The notes under the pieces: generated by a model | What the model saw: only the letters and a program-made list of their open reading frames with translations | Databases searched by the model: none | What the model was told of the DNA's origin: nothing | Made by a program: the position numbers and the translations under genes | Shown: positions 1-9,255 of the stretch, piece by piece | Numbering within the stretch: position 1 is the stretch's first letter | Layout of the letters: every line of letters begins with the position of its first letter | Origin: Bacteroidales bacterium | GTDB lineage: Bacteria > Bacteroidota > Bacteroidia > Bacteroidales > Paludibacteraceae | Direction: 5' to 3' | NCBI GenBank assembly: GCA_900769555.1 | Contig: CAAGHA010000046.1 | Location: forward strand, 1 to 50,599 | DNA: 50,599 nucleotides

Positions 1-73
1 ACTTGCCAAGGTTGGAAGTTATCCTCTTATCCTTTGCGGCAAGGTTGTGCTCTACCAACTGAGCTATTTTCGC
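1..73 (-). tRNA. Aberrant/partial tRNA-Gly (GCC) at the window edge
   Basis: Read on the minus strand from position 73, the sequence has an acceptor 5' strand GCGAAAA, a D-arm GCTCAGTTGGTAGAGC, and an anticodon arm starting CAACC-TTGCC, which is the 5' half of a tRNA-Gly with anticodon GCC. The 3' side does not follow: after GCC comes GCAAAGG, which cannot pair with CAACC. No T-arm (GGTTCGA) is visible before the window ends. A second anticodon-arm-like stretch (CCAACCTTGGCAAG) lies at the very edge. It may be an interrupted gene, a decayed copy, or an assembly chimera at a contig end. Confidence is for 'tRNA-Gly-derived', not for a functional tRNA. Confidence 0.5.
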
Positions 74-162
74 ATAATTAAAAAAACATCTTTCTCTTTT
101 GCGGATGCAAATATAATACAAAAATATCAAATTGCAAAATATTTAAAAAAAAAAAACAAGTC

Positions 163-1299
163 CTACGCCATCCTATTTTTATAATCTTCGTAGTCGAATT
201 TGCGCAACAACTTTATCTCATTTTCTTTCGTCCATAAAACCAAAGAAGGATGAGTAACACCATTAAACATAGTTGTTTTAACAGTAGTATAATGAATCAT
301 ATCTCCGAAGACAACCCTATCACCTACTTGCAACGGCTTATCAAAGCACCAATCACCATAAAAATCGCCGGATAAACAACTATTCCCACCCATTCGATAA
401 ACATACTTTCCATTCTCAACACTCCCTATAATCTCCGGTTTATAAGGCATTTCCAAACAATCCGGCATATGACATGCAAAAGAGACATTCAAAATAGCAG
501 TTTTAATACCTTTATTTTCAACAATATCTACAACAGTCGAAACTAAATCTCCCGTTCTCCACGCAAAAGCACTTCCCGGCTCCATAATAACCTCCAACCA
601 TGGATAACGAGACTTAAACGACTTCAGAAGAGATATTAGATGTTGAACATCATATCCTTCTCTTGTCATTAAATGTCCTCCACCAAAGTTTATCCATTTA
701 ATTTGAGAAAAATATTTACTAAACTTTTCCTCTACATTTTTCAATGTTCTTTCCAAATCGTAAGACGTTGATTCACACAATGTATGAAAATGCAAACCCT
801 CAATACCTTCTGGTAAATACTCACCCAGCAAATCCACAACAACTCCCAAACGAGACCCGGGTGCACAAGGATTATAAATCGCTGTTTCTACATCAGAGAA
901 TTCTGGATTAATTCTTAATCCACACGAAACCTTGCGACCATCAACTGACTTTGTTTGAGGATAAAAACGATTAAATTGAGATAATGAATTAAACGTTATA
1001 TGGCTACTACATCTTAAAATTTCAGAAAATTCTTCATCTGTATAAGCAGGTGAATATGTATGAGCAAGATTTCCAAACTCCTCAACCGCCAATCTCGCTT
1101 CAGAATAAGAACTTGCTGTGGAATATGGAATATACTCTCTTATAATAGGAAAGACTTTCCATAACGCAAATGCCTTAAATGCTAAAATAATTTCAACACC
1201 TGCACTATCCTTAACTCTTTTTATAAGTTCTAAATTTCTTCTAAGTTTATTCTCATCCAACACATAGGAAGGGGATGGTATTTTAAAATAATCTATCAT
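163..1299 (-). CDS. nspC: Carboxynorspermidine decarboxylase
   Basis: This is a PLP-dependent fold-III (alanine-racemase-like) decarboxylase that converts carboxy(nor)spermidine to (nor)spermidine, the last step of the alternative polyamine route used by Bacteroidota. The N-terminus has the family pattern PSPSYVLDE and the PLP lysine in LAFKAFALW (about residue 42). Later come glycine-rich phosphate-binding segments (NFGGGH, EPGSAFAW) and a C-terminal GDWCFDKPL...GDRVVFGDMIHYT block. I place the start at the ATG at 1299 (378 aa): an upstream in-frame ATG would add 11 hydrophobic residues the family lacks. The usual partner, carboxynorspermidine synthase, is not in this window. It is read leftward and ends about 90 bp from the tRNA-like sequence. 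Confidence 0.9.
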   Translation of the reverse strand: MIDYFKIPSPSYVLDENKLRRNLELIKRVKDSAGVEIILAFKAFALWKVFPIIREYIPYSTASSYSEARLAVEEFGNLAHTYSPAYTDEEFSEILRCSSHITFNSLSQFNRFYPQTKSVDGRKVSCGLRINPEFSDVETAIYNPCAPGSRLGVVVDLLGEYLPEGIEGLHFHTLCESTSYDLERTLKNVEEKFSKYFSQIKWINFGGGHLMTREGYDVQHLISLLKSFKSRYPWLEVIMEPGSAFAWRTGDLVSTVVDIVENKGIKTAILNVSFACHMPDCLEMPYKPEIIGSVENGKYVYRMGGNSCLSGDFYGDWCFDKPLQVGDRVVFGDMIHYTTVKTTMFNGVTHPSLVLWTKENEIKLLRKFDYEDYKNRMA

Positions 1300-1610
1300 T
1301 ACAACGATATTAACAATATTAAAAATTGACAAAATTAAGAAGTTGTTTTTAATTTAATATGTCATAAACAACCATCAAAGATGGCGAACTTATGATCTAA
1401 TCCTGTATTAATAAATTTTTGATAAAATTTCAAACAGCTTCTACATCATATTCGTCTTTATCTCTGGCTACAAAAATAAAGATTATTTTGTTTCTTTACA
1501 AAAGAATTTTCAGATAAAGAAATATGATTCTCAGCTTAAATTTAACTTGACACACCCACAATTTTAAACTATCTTTGTAAAATAATTTATGACATCACAT
1601 AAGCAAATAA
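1300..1610. other. Divergent intergenic region nspC/uvrD
   Basis: About 310 bp between divergent genes. A good promoter faces uvrD (listed separately). On the minus strand TATTTTTG at about 1484-1491 is a possible nspC -7 element. A weak CCATC-AAA-GATGG hairpin lies near 1372-1384. No ORF or RNA gene is visible. Confidence 0.5.
1547..1577 (+). promoter_or_regulatory. Bacteroidota-type promoter for uvrD
   Basis: TTG (1547-1549, -33 element) is followed 20 bp later by TATCTTTG (1570-1577, -7 element TAnnTTTG). This matches the Bacteroidota primary sigma-factor consensus and lies 34 bp upstream of the uvrD ATG. Confidence 0.65.
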
Positions 1611-3947
1611 ATGGAGAGTATATTAAATCAATTAAATGATTCCCAAAAAGAGGCAGTTATTTACAACGAAGGTCCTTCGTTAGTGGTTGCCGGAGCCGGT
1701 TCTGGAAAAACTCGCGTCTTAACCTATAAGATAGCAGCTCTTCTAAAATCAGGTTACGAACCATTTAATATTTTGGCATTAACATTTACCAATAAAGCTG
1801 CTCGTGAAATGAGAGAGCGTATTGCCAATGTTGTTGGAGAACGTACTGCTGCATACCTCTGGATGGGTACTTTCCACTCCATCTTTGCTAAGATTTTACG
1901 TCGAGAATGCCAATACATTGATTTTAATAAGGATTTTACAATTTATGACACAAACGATTCTAAAAATCTTATCAAGACAATTATTAAAGAGTTAGGATTG
2001 GATGATAAACTCTATCTCCCTAAAAAAATCTGTTCTCGTATTTCTTCATTAAAAAATAGTCTGATTACTCCTAATATGCACGAACGGAATAAGGATGAAT
2101 TAGATTATGACAATTACCTAAGAATGCCACGTTTAAAAGAGATATACAAAATCTATATGCGCAGGTGCAAATTAGCAAATGCAATGGATTTTGATGATCT
2201 ACTACTTTACACCAACATTCTATTTCGTGATAATGAGGAGGTTCTAAGAAAATACCAAGAGTTATTTAAATTTATCTTGGTAGATGAGTATCAGGATACC
2301 AACTTCTCACAACATCTGATCATAAAAAAATTGGCAGAAGTCCATCAGCACATCAGTGTTGTTGGGGATGATGCTCAAAGTATATACTCATTTAGGGGTG
2401 CGAATATCGAAAATATTTTAAAATTCAAGCAGAATTATCCTACCGCTAAGGTTTTTAAATTGGAACAAAATTATCGTTCGACCCCAAACATTGTAAATGT
2501 TGCCAATAGTTTAATTGAAAAAAATAGAGGTCAGATCAAGAAAAATGTCTATTCAAAAAATGAAGAGGGATCAAAAGTAAAAGTTCTCAGTTCCTATTCT
2601 GACCGAGAAGAGAGTGATATGGTTGGGAACTTGATACTGGCTATGAGAGGCGAGTTTAACTATAATGATTTTGCCATCTTATATCGTACAAATGCCCAAT
2701 CAAGATTATTTGAGGAGACATTTCGCTCAAGAGCAATCCCTTATCGAATCAGAGGCGGACACTCTTTTTACCAACGCAAAGAGATAAAAGATGTTTTAAA
2801 CTACTTTCGATTGATTGTCAATACGGATGATGAAGAAGCTCTAAAAAGAGCTCTGAAATTTCCAAGCAAAGGAATTGGAGATGGTACTATTCAAAAAATT
2901 GCAGAGTGTGCGAATCTTCACAATGTGTCCTATTGGACAATCATTGGGAATCCACTACAATATAATGTTGGTATCAATGCCGGTATTTGCACCAAATTAG
3001 CTAATTTTAAATCCATAATTGATTCTTTATCTGCAAAAATGGATAATACAGATGCTTACGAAATGGCAGAATTGGTTTTGAATGAGTGTGGAATATTGAT
3101 GGATCTGAGAAAAGATACGTCTCCAGATGGAATCAGCAGATTAGAAAATGTAAATGAGTTATTAAACGGTATTAATGAATTTTGTGATAGAAAAATTGAG
3201 GAAGAGGGAAAAGAACTAAATACAATTTCAGAGTTTCTTCAAGTGGTTTCATTATCTACCGACCAAGATGAAGGTGATGAAGAGGACAACAACAAAGTTA
3301 CATTAATGACTGTTCATGCATCTAAAGGTTTAGAGTTCAAGAATGTAATTATCGTTGGATTAGAGGAAGAGCTATTCCCATCCGATATGAATATGCAATC
3401 TGCTGAAAATATGGAAGAAGAACGCAGATTGTTTTATGTAGCAATTACACGTGCAGAACAAAATTGTATCATTACTTATGCCAAATCTAGATTTAGGAAT
3501 GGGAATATGTCATTTACAACACCAAGCAGATTTCTAAAAGATATTGATTCTTCTTTATTAGATTTACCTCAAGAGAGTTTTTTTCAAGCTCCATCTATTA
3601 ATAATGAAGATTTATCATTCAAAATCTCCTCTTCTACACCAGGTAACTATGCAAGTAAGTGGGGAAATTCTAAAACGACTGAATATAATAACCACAACTC
3701 CTCTTTATCATCACCCAAACGGTTGATTAGAGTTGAAAAGGCTATCCACTCAACTTCTATTAATAATATAACAGAAGCTTCTAATGGAGATTATATAGAA
3801 GGAATGGTTGTCATTCACGATAGATTTGGTCAGGGTGTCATAAAATCAATAGAAGGAAGTGGAAAAAATCAAAAGCTAACCATCAATTTTGAAAATTCAG
3901 GAGAAAAGAAAATTTTGTCTTTATATGCAAAACTGACCATTAAATGA
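1611..3947 (+). CDS. uvrD: UvrD/PcrA-type superfamily 1 DNA helicase
   Basis: This is an ATP-dependent 3'-5' DNA helicase for repair and for clearing replication forks. It is 778 aa, a normal length for UvrD/PcrA. All SF1 motifs are in order: Q-motif NDSQKEAV, Walker A GAGSGKT (residues 28-34), Ia LTFTNKAAREM, Walker B VDEYQDT, III GDDAQSIYSFRGA, IV QNYRS, V TVHASKGLEFKNV and VI VAITRA. The C-terminal about 130 residues are low in conservation and end in a Tudor-like patch (GMVVIHDRFGQGVI), as in PcrA/UvrD, where it binds RNA polymerase. The next gene (ftsB-like) starts 37 bp downstream and is probably co-transcribed. Confidence 0.95.
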   Translation: MESILNQLNDSQKEAVIYNEGPSLVVAGAGSGKTRVLTYKIAALLKSGYEPFNILALTFTNKAAREMRERIANVVGERTAAYLWMGTFHSIFAKILRRECQYIDFNKDFTIYDTNDSKNLIKTIIKELGLDDKLYLPKKICSRISSLKNSLITPNMHERNKDELDYDNYLRMPRLKEIYKIYMRRCKLANAMDFDDLLLYTNILFRDNEEVLRKYQELFKFILVDEYQDTNFSQHLIIKKLAEVHQHISVVGDDAQSIYSFRGANIENILKFKQNYPTAKVFKLEQNYRSTPNIVNVANSLIEKNRGQIKKNVYSKNEEGSKVKVLSSYSDREESDMVGNLILAMRGEFNYNDFAILYRTNAQSRLFEETFRSRAIPYRIRGGHSFYQRKEIKDVLNYFRLIVNTDDEEALKRALKFPSKGIGDGTIQKIAECANLHNVSYWTIIGNPLQYNVGINAGICTKLANFKSIIDSLSAKMDNTDAYEMAELVLNECGILMDLRKDTSPDGISRLENVNELLNGINEFCDRKIEEEGKELNTISEFLQVVSLSTDQDEGDEEDNNKVTLMTVHASKGLEFKNVIIVGLEEELFPSDMNMQSAENMEEERRLFYVAITRAEQNCIITYAKSRFRNGNMSFTTPSRFLKDIDSSLLDLPQESFFQAPSINNEDLSFKISSSTPGNYASKWGNSKTTEYNNHNSSLSSPKRLIRVEKAIHSTSINNITEASNGDYIEGMVVIHDRFGQGVIKSIEGSGKNQKLTINFENSGEKKILSLYAKLTIK

Positions 3948-3983
3948 TAAATACCCAAAACAACAAACAAAATAACTACTCTT

Positions 3984-4289
3984 ATGAAAGATAAAATAGT
4001 TCAATTCTTCAAAACATTCATACTCAAAAAAAAGTGTATATACATACTTTGCTTTTTGATTGGATTTTTTTGGTTATTTTTCATTGATTCATATAATATC
4101 AAAGACTACCTTGAATACCGTCAAAAGATTAACGATTTAAAGGAAGAAATTGATTATTATGAGAGGGAGATTGAACGATGCAATAAGGAAATGCATGAAT
4201 TAGAAAGTAACAGAGAGGGATTGGAGCAATTTGCCAGAGAACAATATCTGATGAAAAGAGAGGACGAAGACATTTTTCTCTTCGAATAA
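3984..4289 (+). CDS. FtsB/DivIC-like septum formation initiator
   Basis: A 101-aa bitopic membrane protein: a short basic N-terminus, one transmembrane helix at about residues 18-34 (YILCFLIGFFWLFFID), then an extracytoplasmic coiled coil (EYRQKINDLKEEIDYYEREI and on), ending in the family-type sequence REQYLMKREDED. This is the DivIC/FtsB architecture, a divisome component that links FtsL and FtsQ. It follows uvrD by 37 bp on the same strand and meets alaX convergently 26 bp downstream. Confidence 0.85.
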   Translation: MKDKIVQFFKTFILKKKCIYILCFLIGFFWLFFIDSYNIKDYLEYRQKINDLKEEIDYYEREIERCNKEMHELESNREGLEQFAREQYLMKREDEDIFLFE

Positions 4290-4314
4290 ATATTTCTCTG
4301 ACAAAACGCAACTC

Positions 4315-4773
4315 TTATTGTACAACTTTCCAACGTAATCTCAAAACTCCTTCTGAAAAAGAGTAAGAAAGAAGTTTGAACGTCCCAATCTCACTTGTAT
4401 GTTCAACATGAGCACCAATACATAAACATTGGTCGTAGTCTCCTATTTTTACTACTCGAACCGTGTCCGAAGCATCATCTGGCAAACGATTCAAATCAAA
4501 AAATTGTTTAGCTTCTTCTTGAGTAATATAAGACATCGTTACCGGTAAATCTTGAGATATAATCCGATTTACTTTCTCTTCCAACCGCAACATCTGTTGT
4601 TCTGAAGGTTCTATACTCATACGAAAGTCTAACTTACTCTTTTTCCTCTCCACATGAGCAGATACAGCCCTGCCGCAATTAAACATACGAATCATTGTTT
4701 GATTAATAATATGCTCACAAGTATGAGCAGGCTCAAACTCATGTTTGTTATGATCGTTTAGTTGTAACATCAT
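4315..4773 (-). CDS. AlaX-like alanyl-tRNA editing protein
   Basis: A 152-aa stand-alone version of the AlaRS editing (tRNA_SAD) domain, predicted to hydrolyse mischarged Ser/Gly-tRNA(Ala) in trans. Both zinc half-sites are present: HTCEH (HxxxH) near residue 18 and CIGAH (CxxxH) near residue 118. The length fits the small AlaX class. A second in-frame ATG follows the first directly, so the start is uncertain by one codon. The full-length alaS in this window also has an intact editing site, so this would be a second checkpoint. Confidence 0.8.
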   Translation of the reverse strand: MMLQLNDHNKHEFEPAHTCEHIINQTMIRMFNCGRAVSAHVERKKSKLDFRMSIEPSEQQMLRLEEKVNRIISQDLPVTMSYITQEEAKQFFDLNRLPDDASDTVRVVKIGDYDQCLCIGAHVEHTSEIGTFKLLSYSFSEGVLRLRWKVVQ

Positions 4774-4888
4774 GAAAAATTTTAATTTTATTTACATTTG
4801 AACAATGTGTAATTATTTGTGTTTTTTTATTAAATAATCTTATAAGTTGTTTGAATAAATAAAAAAAACACGTCTATAAATAACTATT

Positions 4889-5155
4889 ATGAAAAATTTT
4901 ATTACAAAACTAATTATACATACCATCAGTATAGTAATTAGTTTTACATCGTTTGTTATAATTATGAATTATATTTCTGAACCTTATAACTTCCCTCTTA
5001 AATTCGATCCTTCCGAGGCTTTCTCAGCCTACTTTTTTTCTTTTTCATACGGATTAGGAACGGTTGGAATTATTTTTGGGATAGTTATATTATTAACGAC
5101 AATTGCCGTAATTACATTACTGACAAATTGGATATATAATAAGTTATACAAATAA
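4889..5155 (+). CDS. Small two-TM membrane protein, unknown function
   Basis: I do not recognise this 88-aa protein. It has two hydrophobic helices (about residues 8-27 and 55-80) separated by a short soluble loop rich in aromatics and prolines, so it is probably an inner-membrane hairpin. Its last 12 bp overlap the 3' end of the convergent metallo-hydrolase gene. The reading frame is clean and the protein composition is natural for a membrane protein, but there is no family evidence. Confidence 0.5.
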   Translation: MKNFITKLIIHTISIVISFTSFVIIMNYISEPYNFPLKFDPSEAFSAYFFSFSYGLGTVGIIFGIVILLTTIAVITLLTNWIYNKLYK

Positions 5156-5893
5156 CTCCAAACCATCATAGGCCAATCTCACATTTGAAGGGAGCTTTTT
5201 ATTCACTTCATCATGAAAACCGATTTCATGACTAACATGAGTCAGGTAGGCCTGATCAGGAGTTATTTCATTAATCAAAGACAATGCTTCATCCACTGTA
5301 GCATGAGAGAAATGATCTTTAAAACGTAAAGCATTAACAACTAACGTTTTCACTCCTTTCAACTTCAATTTTTCGCTATCATCTATCGTTTTAAAATCGG
5401 TTATATAAGCAAAGTCTCCGATACGATAACAATGGATAGGGAGTTTATAATGAAGAACTTCTATCGGAATAAATTCAATTCCATCAACCAAAAATGGAGC
5501 ATTAGATATCTCATGTAAAGAGAACTGAGGAATTCCATGATAATTATTATTAAAACAGTATGAAAAAACACGATAAATAGCCTCACACGTATTTTTATCC
5601 GCATAAATATCAACCTCACCAAAAACACGCAAATCATCCAATCCCATCATGTGATCTACATGCTGATGAGTAAGTAAAACAGCATCAATCTTTTTGACAC
5701 CGGCTCTTAATGCTTGTTGTCTAAAATCAGGACCGCAATCAATCAGAATTGATTTTCCTTCAATTTCTAATAAAACGGATGCACGAAATCGTTTATCTTT
5801 AGGATTTAATGATTGACAAACTTCGCAACTACACCCCAAATAAGGAACTCCGGAAGAGGTTCCGGTTCCTAAAAAAGTGATCTTCATATCCAT
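5144..5893 (-). CDS. PhnP-like metallo-beta-lactamase-fold hydrolase
   Basis: A 249-aa MBL-fold hydrolase. The start FLGTGTSSGVPYLGC with a CSCEVC cluster is typical of the PhnP/Lipoate-protein-ligase-associated MBL group. The metal-binding LTHQHVDH motif (HxHxDH) is intact, followed by DCGPDFR upstream and a C-terminal YLTHVSHEIGFHDE block carrying the further histidines. Family members are phosphodiesterases; the substrate here cannot be told. It starts 1 bp after the methyltransferase stop, so the two are translationally linked. MDMKITF gives two possible starts six bases apart. Confidence 0.85.
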   Translation of the reverse strand: MDMKITFLGTGTSSGVPYLGCSCEVCQSLNPKDKRFRASVLLEIEGKSILIDCGPDFRQQALRAGVKKIDAVLLTHQHVDHMMGLDDLRVFGEVDIYADKNTCEAIYRVFSYCFNNNYHGIPQFSLHEISNAPFLVDGIEFIPIEVLHYKLPIHCYRIGDFAYITDFKTIDDSEKLKLKGVKTLVVNALRFKDHFSHATVDEALSLINEITPDQAYLTHVSHEIGFHDEVNKKLPSNVRLAYDGLELFV

Positions 5894-5894
5894 T

Positions 5895-7259
5895 TTAAAT
5901 AACTATTTGTGAATATTCACTAATATCACCCTCCATTCGAATTCTCCATTCTTGAGGATAAAGATTATTACAACGATTACCTAGATTTTTAACCCAACCC
6001 AATGGAACATCATTGAATGTAATCAAAACAATTCCTTTGGGAACATCTGTTAAAACCAAATTCTCTCTTCGTAGAAAGGCGATTGCCTCCTTCCAATCGA
6101 GTTCAACGACAGAAAATTCTGATTGATTTAACAACCACGAGAAGGCCAAAGCAGAATCAGGAATAAAATCCTTTCCTTTACAACTTCCCAATGGAATACC
6201 TGCGTATAAAGTTCTCAACTTGGATGATAAAAAAGTTACTTTATCAGCAAAATCTTTTAAAAGGGCATAATAAGTTGACCCATAGAGAACAACTTCTACC
6301 GGCTCTGTCACATAGTTTGGTAAAACTTTTGCCCAATTTTTATCGATAGTCATTTTAACCTTAGGTTTTCTCTGATTCAGATGATGACTATCAGAACTAC
6401 ATTTTTTCAGTACAGCCAAAAAGAAGCCCTCACCTTTTGTTTTATGAGGATAAAAATGATAGCCAAAATCTGTTGCTCTAATCCCCCATACCTTATTAAT
6501 TGGAACTGATAATAATTCGGCCCCTAATTCATTAATTAACCAAGATACATTCTTCTCATCCTCTTCTTGATTGTATGTACAAGTACTATAGACCAAAATA
6601 CCATCCTCTTTAAGAGCCGGATAAATATCTTTTAAAATTTGTCGTTGACGTTCCGCACAAAACAATACATTTTCAGGAGACCACTCCTCAATTGCCTTTT
6701 CATCCTTTCTAAACATCCCCTCTCCCGAACACGGAGCATCCACAACAATCATATCAAAAAAAGAGGTTAACTCACCCAACTCATCCGGAGTATTACTTGT
6801 CACCATTACATTTGGAGCTCCCCATTTCTGCATATTCTCCGCCAAAATATTTACTCTGGATTTTGTTATCTCATTTGAGACCAACCAACCATCCCCACCC
6901 ATCATGGAAGCCAAATGAGTAGATTTACCTCCTGGAGCAGCACATAAATCCAACACCCAAGGAGATTCATTTTTCATCAACAGGGAATAAATATAACCTA
7001 AAAACATCGAAGAAGCCTCTTGAACATAATAGGTTCCGGCATGAAACAACGGATCTAAAGTAAACTTCGGTCGGGAAGGCAAATAATATGCGTCCGAAAC
7101 AGCCCAAGGAACCGATTGTAAATCCGTTGCATACTTATATTTCTTAGGATTTAATCGAATACTGACTTGAGGTTCTGTTTCCAATGAAGATCTAAACTCT
7201 TCATATTCAGTCTTCAATAGCAATTTCATTTGCTCTTCAAATGGGTAAGGAAGTTCCAT
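5895..7259 (-). CDS. rRNA (cytosine-C5) methyltransferase, RsmF/NOL1-NOP2-Sun family
   Basis: A 454-aa SAM-dependent RNA m5C methyltransferase. The SAM-binding loop is DLCAAPGGKSTHLA (about residue 103). The two cysteines needed for m5C chemistry are both present, in DAPCSGEGMFR (motif IV) and VYSTCTYNQEED (motif VI, nucleophile). The C-terminal about 170 residues form the RsmF-type extension with a PUA-like ending (PLGWVKNLGNRCNNLYP). RsmF in E. coli modifies 16S rRNA C1407; the target here is inferred only from the family. The PhnP-like hydrolase follows immediately. Confidence 0.9.
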   Translation of the reverse strand: MELPYPFEEQMKLLLKTEYEEFRSSLETEPQVSIRLNPKKYKYATDLQSVPWAVSDAYYLPSRPKFTLDPLFHAGTYYVQEASSMFLGYIYSLLMKNESPWVLDLCAAPGGKSTHLASMMGGDGWLVSNEITKSRVNILAENMQKWGAPNVMVTSNTPDELGELTSFFDMIVVDAPCSGEGMFRKDEKAIEEWSPENVLFCAERQRQILKDIYPALKEDGILVYSTCTYNQEEDEKNVSWLINELGAELLSVPINKVWGIRATDFGYHFYPHKTKGEGFFLAVLKKCSSDSHHLNQRKPKVKMTIDKNWAKVLPNYVTEPVEVVLYGSTYYALLKDFADKVTFLSSKLRTLYAGIPLGSCKGKDFIPDSALAFSWLLNQSEFSVVELDWKEAIAFLRRENLVLTDVPKGIVLITFNDVPLGWVKNLGNRCNNLYPQEWRIRMEGDISEYSQIVI

Positions 7260-7409
7260 GATCTAAACAAATTAATGAAATGATAAATTCGAAGAGTAAG
7301 TAAATCAATTACAAAAGGTGCATCAATACTAACAAAGAAAAATAGAATACTATTGTTAATAATGACACACCCTCTATATCATATAAATATCCTTGACAAA
7401 AAGAACTTC

Positions 7410-8939
7410 TTACAAAGAAATCAAATTCTTTCCTGTCATTTCAGTCGGTTGTTCGATACCCAACAAAGCACAAACCGAAGGAGCAACATCCGCCAAGATA
7501 CCGGCTTCAACTTTAGCATTAACATCTTTGCTAACAAAAACAAAAGGAACCGGATTCAATGAGTGTGCAGTATTTGGAGAACCATCAGCATTAACAGCAT
7601 TATCAGCATTACCATGGTCAGCAATGATGATTACATCATAATCATTTTTCTTGGCAGCTTCAACAACTTTTTCCACGCAAGAATCAATAGTTACGACAGC
7701 CTTTTCAATTGCCTCATAAACACCTGTATGACCCACCATATCACCATTAGCGAAGTTCAATGCAACAAATTCATACTCTTTCTTATCCAATTCTTTCACC
7801 AAAGCATCAGCCACTTCAGGCGCACTCATTTCAGGTTTCAAGTCGTATGTAGCCACTTTAGGAGAAGGAATCAAAATACGATCCTCGTTATCAAATTCTT
7901 GTTCTCTACCACCGGAGAAAAAGAAAGTAACGTGAGCAAATTTTTCAGTTTCAGCTATACGTAATTGCTTTTTGCCCGCTTTAGAAACAACTTCACCCAA
8001 AGTATTTGCAACATTCTCTTTGTTAAACAAAATATAAACACCTTTAAAAGAAGAGTCATAAGGAGTCATGCAATAATATTGAAGATTTGGAATAGTTTTC
8101 ATTCCTTGAGCATCCATATCTTCTTGAGTCAATACGATTGTCAACTCTTTAGCACGGTCGTTACGATAATTAAAGAAGATAACAACATCCCCTTCACCAA
8201 TAGTTGCCAAAGGTTTTCCATCAGCACCAACATGAACGATAGGTTTTACAAATTCATCAGTAACACCATCTGCATAAGACTCCTCCATAGCTTTCACCAT
8301 ATCAGTAGAAGCCTTACCAATACCATTCACCAATAAATCATAAGCCTCTTTCACACGTTCCCAACGTTTATCTCTATCCATTGCATAGAAACGACCAATA
8401 ATAGAAGCAATTTTACCGGTATTAGCAGCCAATTGTTTTTCTAAAGCTTCGATAAAACCTTTTCCACTCTTAGGATCTGTATCACGACCATCCATAAAAC
8501 AGTGAACATAAGTATCATCCAAACCATAAGCTTTAGAAATCTCAATTAACTTAAACAAATGGTCCAATGAAGAATGAACACCTCCATCAGAAACCAATCC
8601 CATAAAGTGGATTTTTTTATTATTTTCTTTAGCATAACCAAACGCACGTTTGATTTCGGCATTCTCCATAATCGTATTTTCACGACATGCGATATTGATT
8701 TTAACCAAGTCTTGGTAAACAACACGACCGGCTCCAATATTTAAATGTCCTACTTCGGAATTACCCATCTGACCATCCGGCAAACCAACAAATTCACCTG
8801 AAGCTTGTAATTGAGAATAAGGATAATTTTTCAAAAGAGAATCCCAATAAGGAGTTGAGGTAGATGAAATAACATCTGATTTTGATTTATTTCCAAATCC
8901 CCAACCATCCAAAATCATTAATAATACCTTTCTGTTCAT
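7410..8939 (-). CDS. gpmI: 2,3-bisphosphoglycerate-independent phosphoglycerate mutase
   Basis: This enzyme interconverts 3- and 2-phosphoglycerate in glycolysis, using a phosphoserine intermediate and two metal ions. It is 509 aa, normal for iPGM. The metal ligand Asp in LMILDGWGFG (about residue 11), the catalytic serine in GQMGNSEVGHLNIG (about residue 62), and the late metal-binding blocks NFANGDMVGHTG and IIADHGNADNA are all present. It is the last gene of the leftward operon and starts 18 bp after the DUF4834 gene. No clear terminator is visible in the 150 bp before rsmF. Confidence 0.95.
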   Translation of the reverse strand: MNRKVLLMILDGWGFGNKSKSDVISSTSTPYWDSLLKNYPYSQLQASGEFVGLPDGQMGNSEVGHLNIGAGRVVYQDLVKINIACRENTIMENAEIKRAFGYAKENNKKIHFMGLVSDGGVHSSLDHLFKLIEISKAYGLDDTYVHCFMDGRDTDPKSGKGFIEALEKQLAANTGKIASIIGRFYAMDRDKRWERVKEAYDLLVNGIGKASTDMVKAMEESYADGVTDEFVKPIVHVGADGKPLATIGEGDVVIFFNYRNDRAKELTIVLTQEDMDAQGMKTIPNLQYYCMTPYDSSFKGVYILFNKENVANTLGEVVSKAGKKQLRIAETEKFAHVTFFFSGGREQEFDNEDRILIPSPKVATYDLKPEMSAPEVADALVKELDKKEYEFVALNFANGDMVGHTGVYEAIEKAVVTIDSCVEKVVEAAKKNDYDVIIIADHGNADNAVNADGSPNTAHSLNPVPFVFVSKDVNAKVEAGILADVAPSVCALLGIEQPTEMTGKNLISL

Positions 8940-8957
8940 ATTAAATATATATTTAAA

Positions 8958-9233
8958 TTATTTTACCTCTTCATAATCAACGCTTTCTGCCGACTCTTTA
9001 AAAATTTTCATTCGTTTTTCGCCCTCTTCACTTCTAACTAAATCATCCTCATCATACTCTTTCTTATAAGAAGAGTCATAACTTCCGCCCTGATTTTCTC
9101 TTCTATAATTTTGAGATTTAGAAGAATCGGAGCGAAATAGATTAAAAACGCCTCCCAATAATCTACCAACTACAGAAAATCCGATAACAAGTACAAAAAT
9201 TACTATAAAAAAGATAAAAACTAAAAATGACAT
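8958..9233 (-). CDS. DUF4834-type small membrane protein
   Basis: A 91-aa protein with one N-terminal transmembrane helix (FLVFIFFIVIFVLVIGFSVV) followed by a hydrophilic, charged and serine/tyrosine-rich tail (YDSSYKKEYDEDDLV...). The size, topology and composition fit the Bacteroidota family DUF4834, whose function is unknown. It sits between metF and gpmI with gaps of about 20 bp, so it is co-transcribed with housekeeping genes. Confidence 0.65.
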   Translation of the reverse strand: MSFLVFIFFIVIFVLVIGFSVVGRLLGGVFNLFRSDSSKSQNYRRENQGGSYDSSYKKEYDEDDLVRSEEGEKRMKIFKESAESVDYEEVK

Positions 9234-9255
9234 TATACTACTATTTATACGTTAA

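Noticed and set aside
1..73. Group I intron in tRNA-Gly
   Set aside because: No U-G splice-site pair and no conserved intron core can be seen in the few bases available. It remains only one of several options.
7563..8336. Open frames of 133 and 123 codons opposite gpmI
   Set aside because: Antisense shadows of a complete phosphoglycerate mutase, with no motif or start signal.
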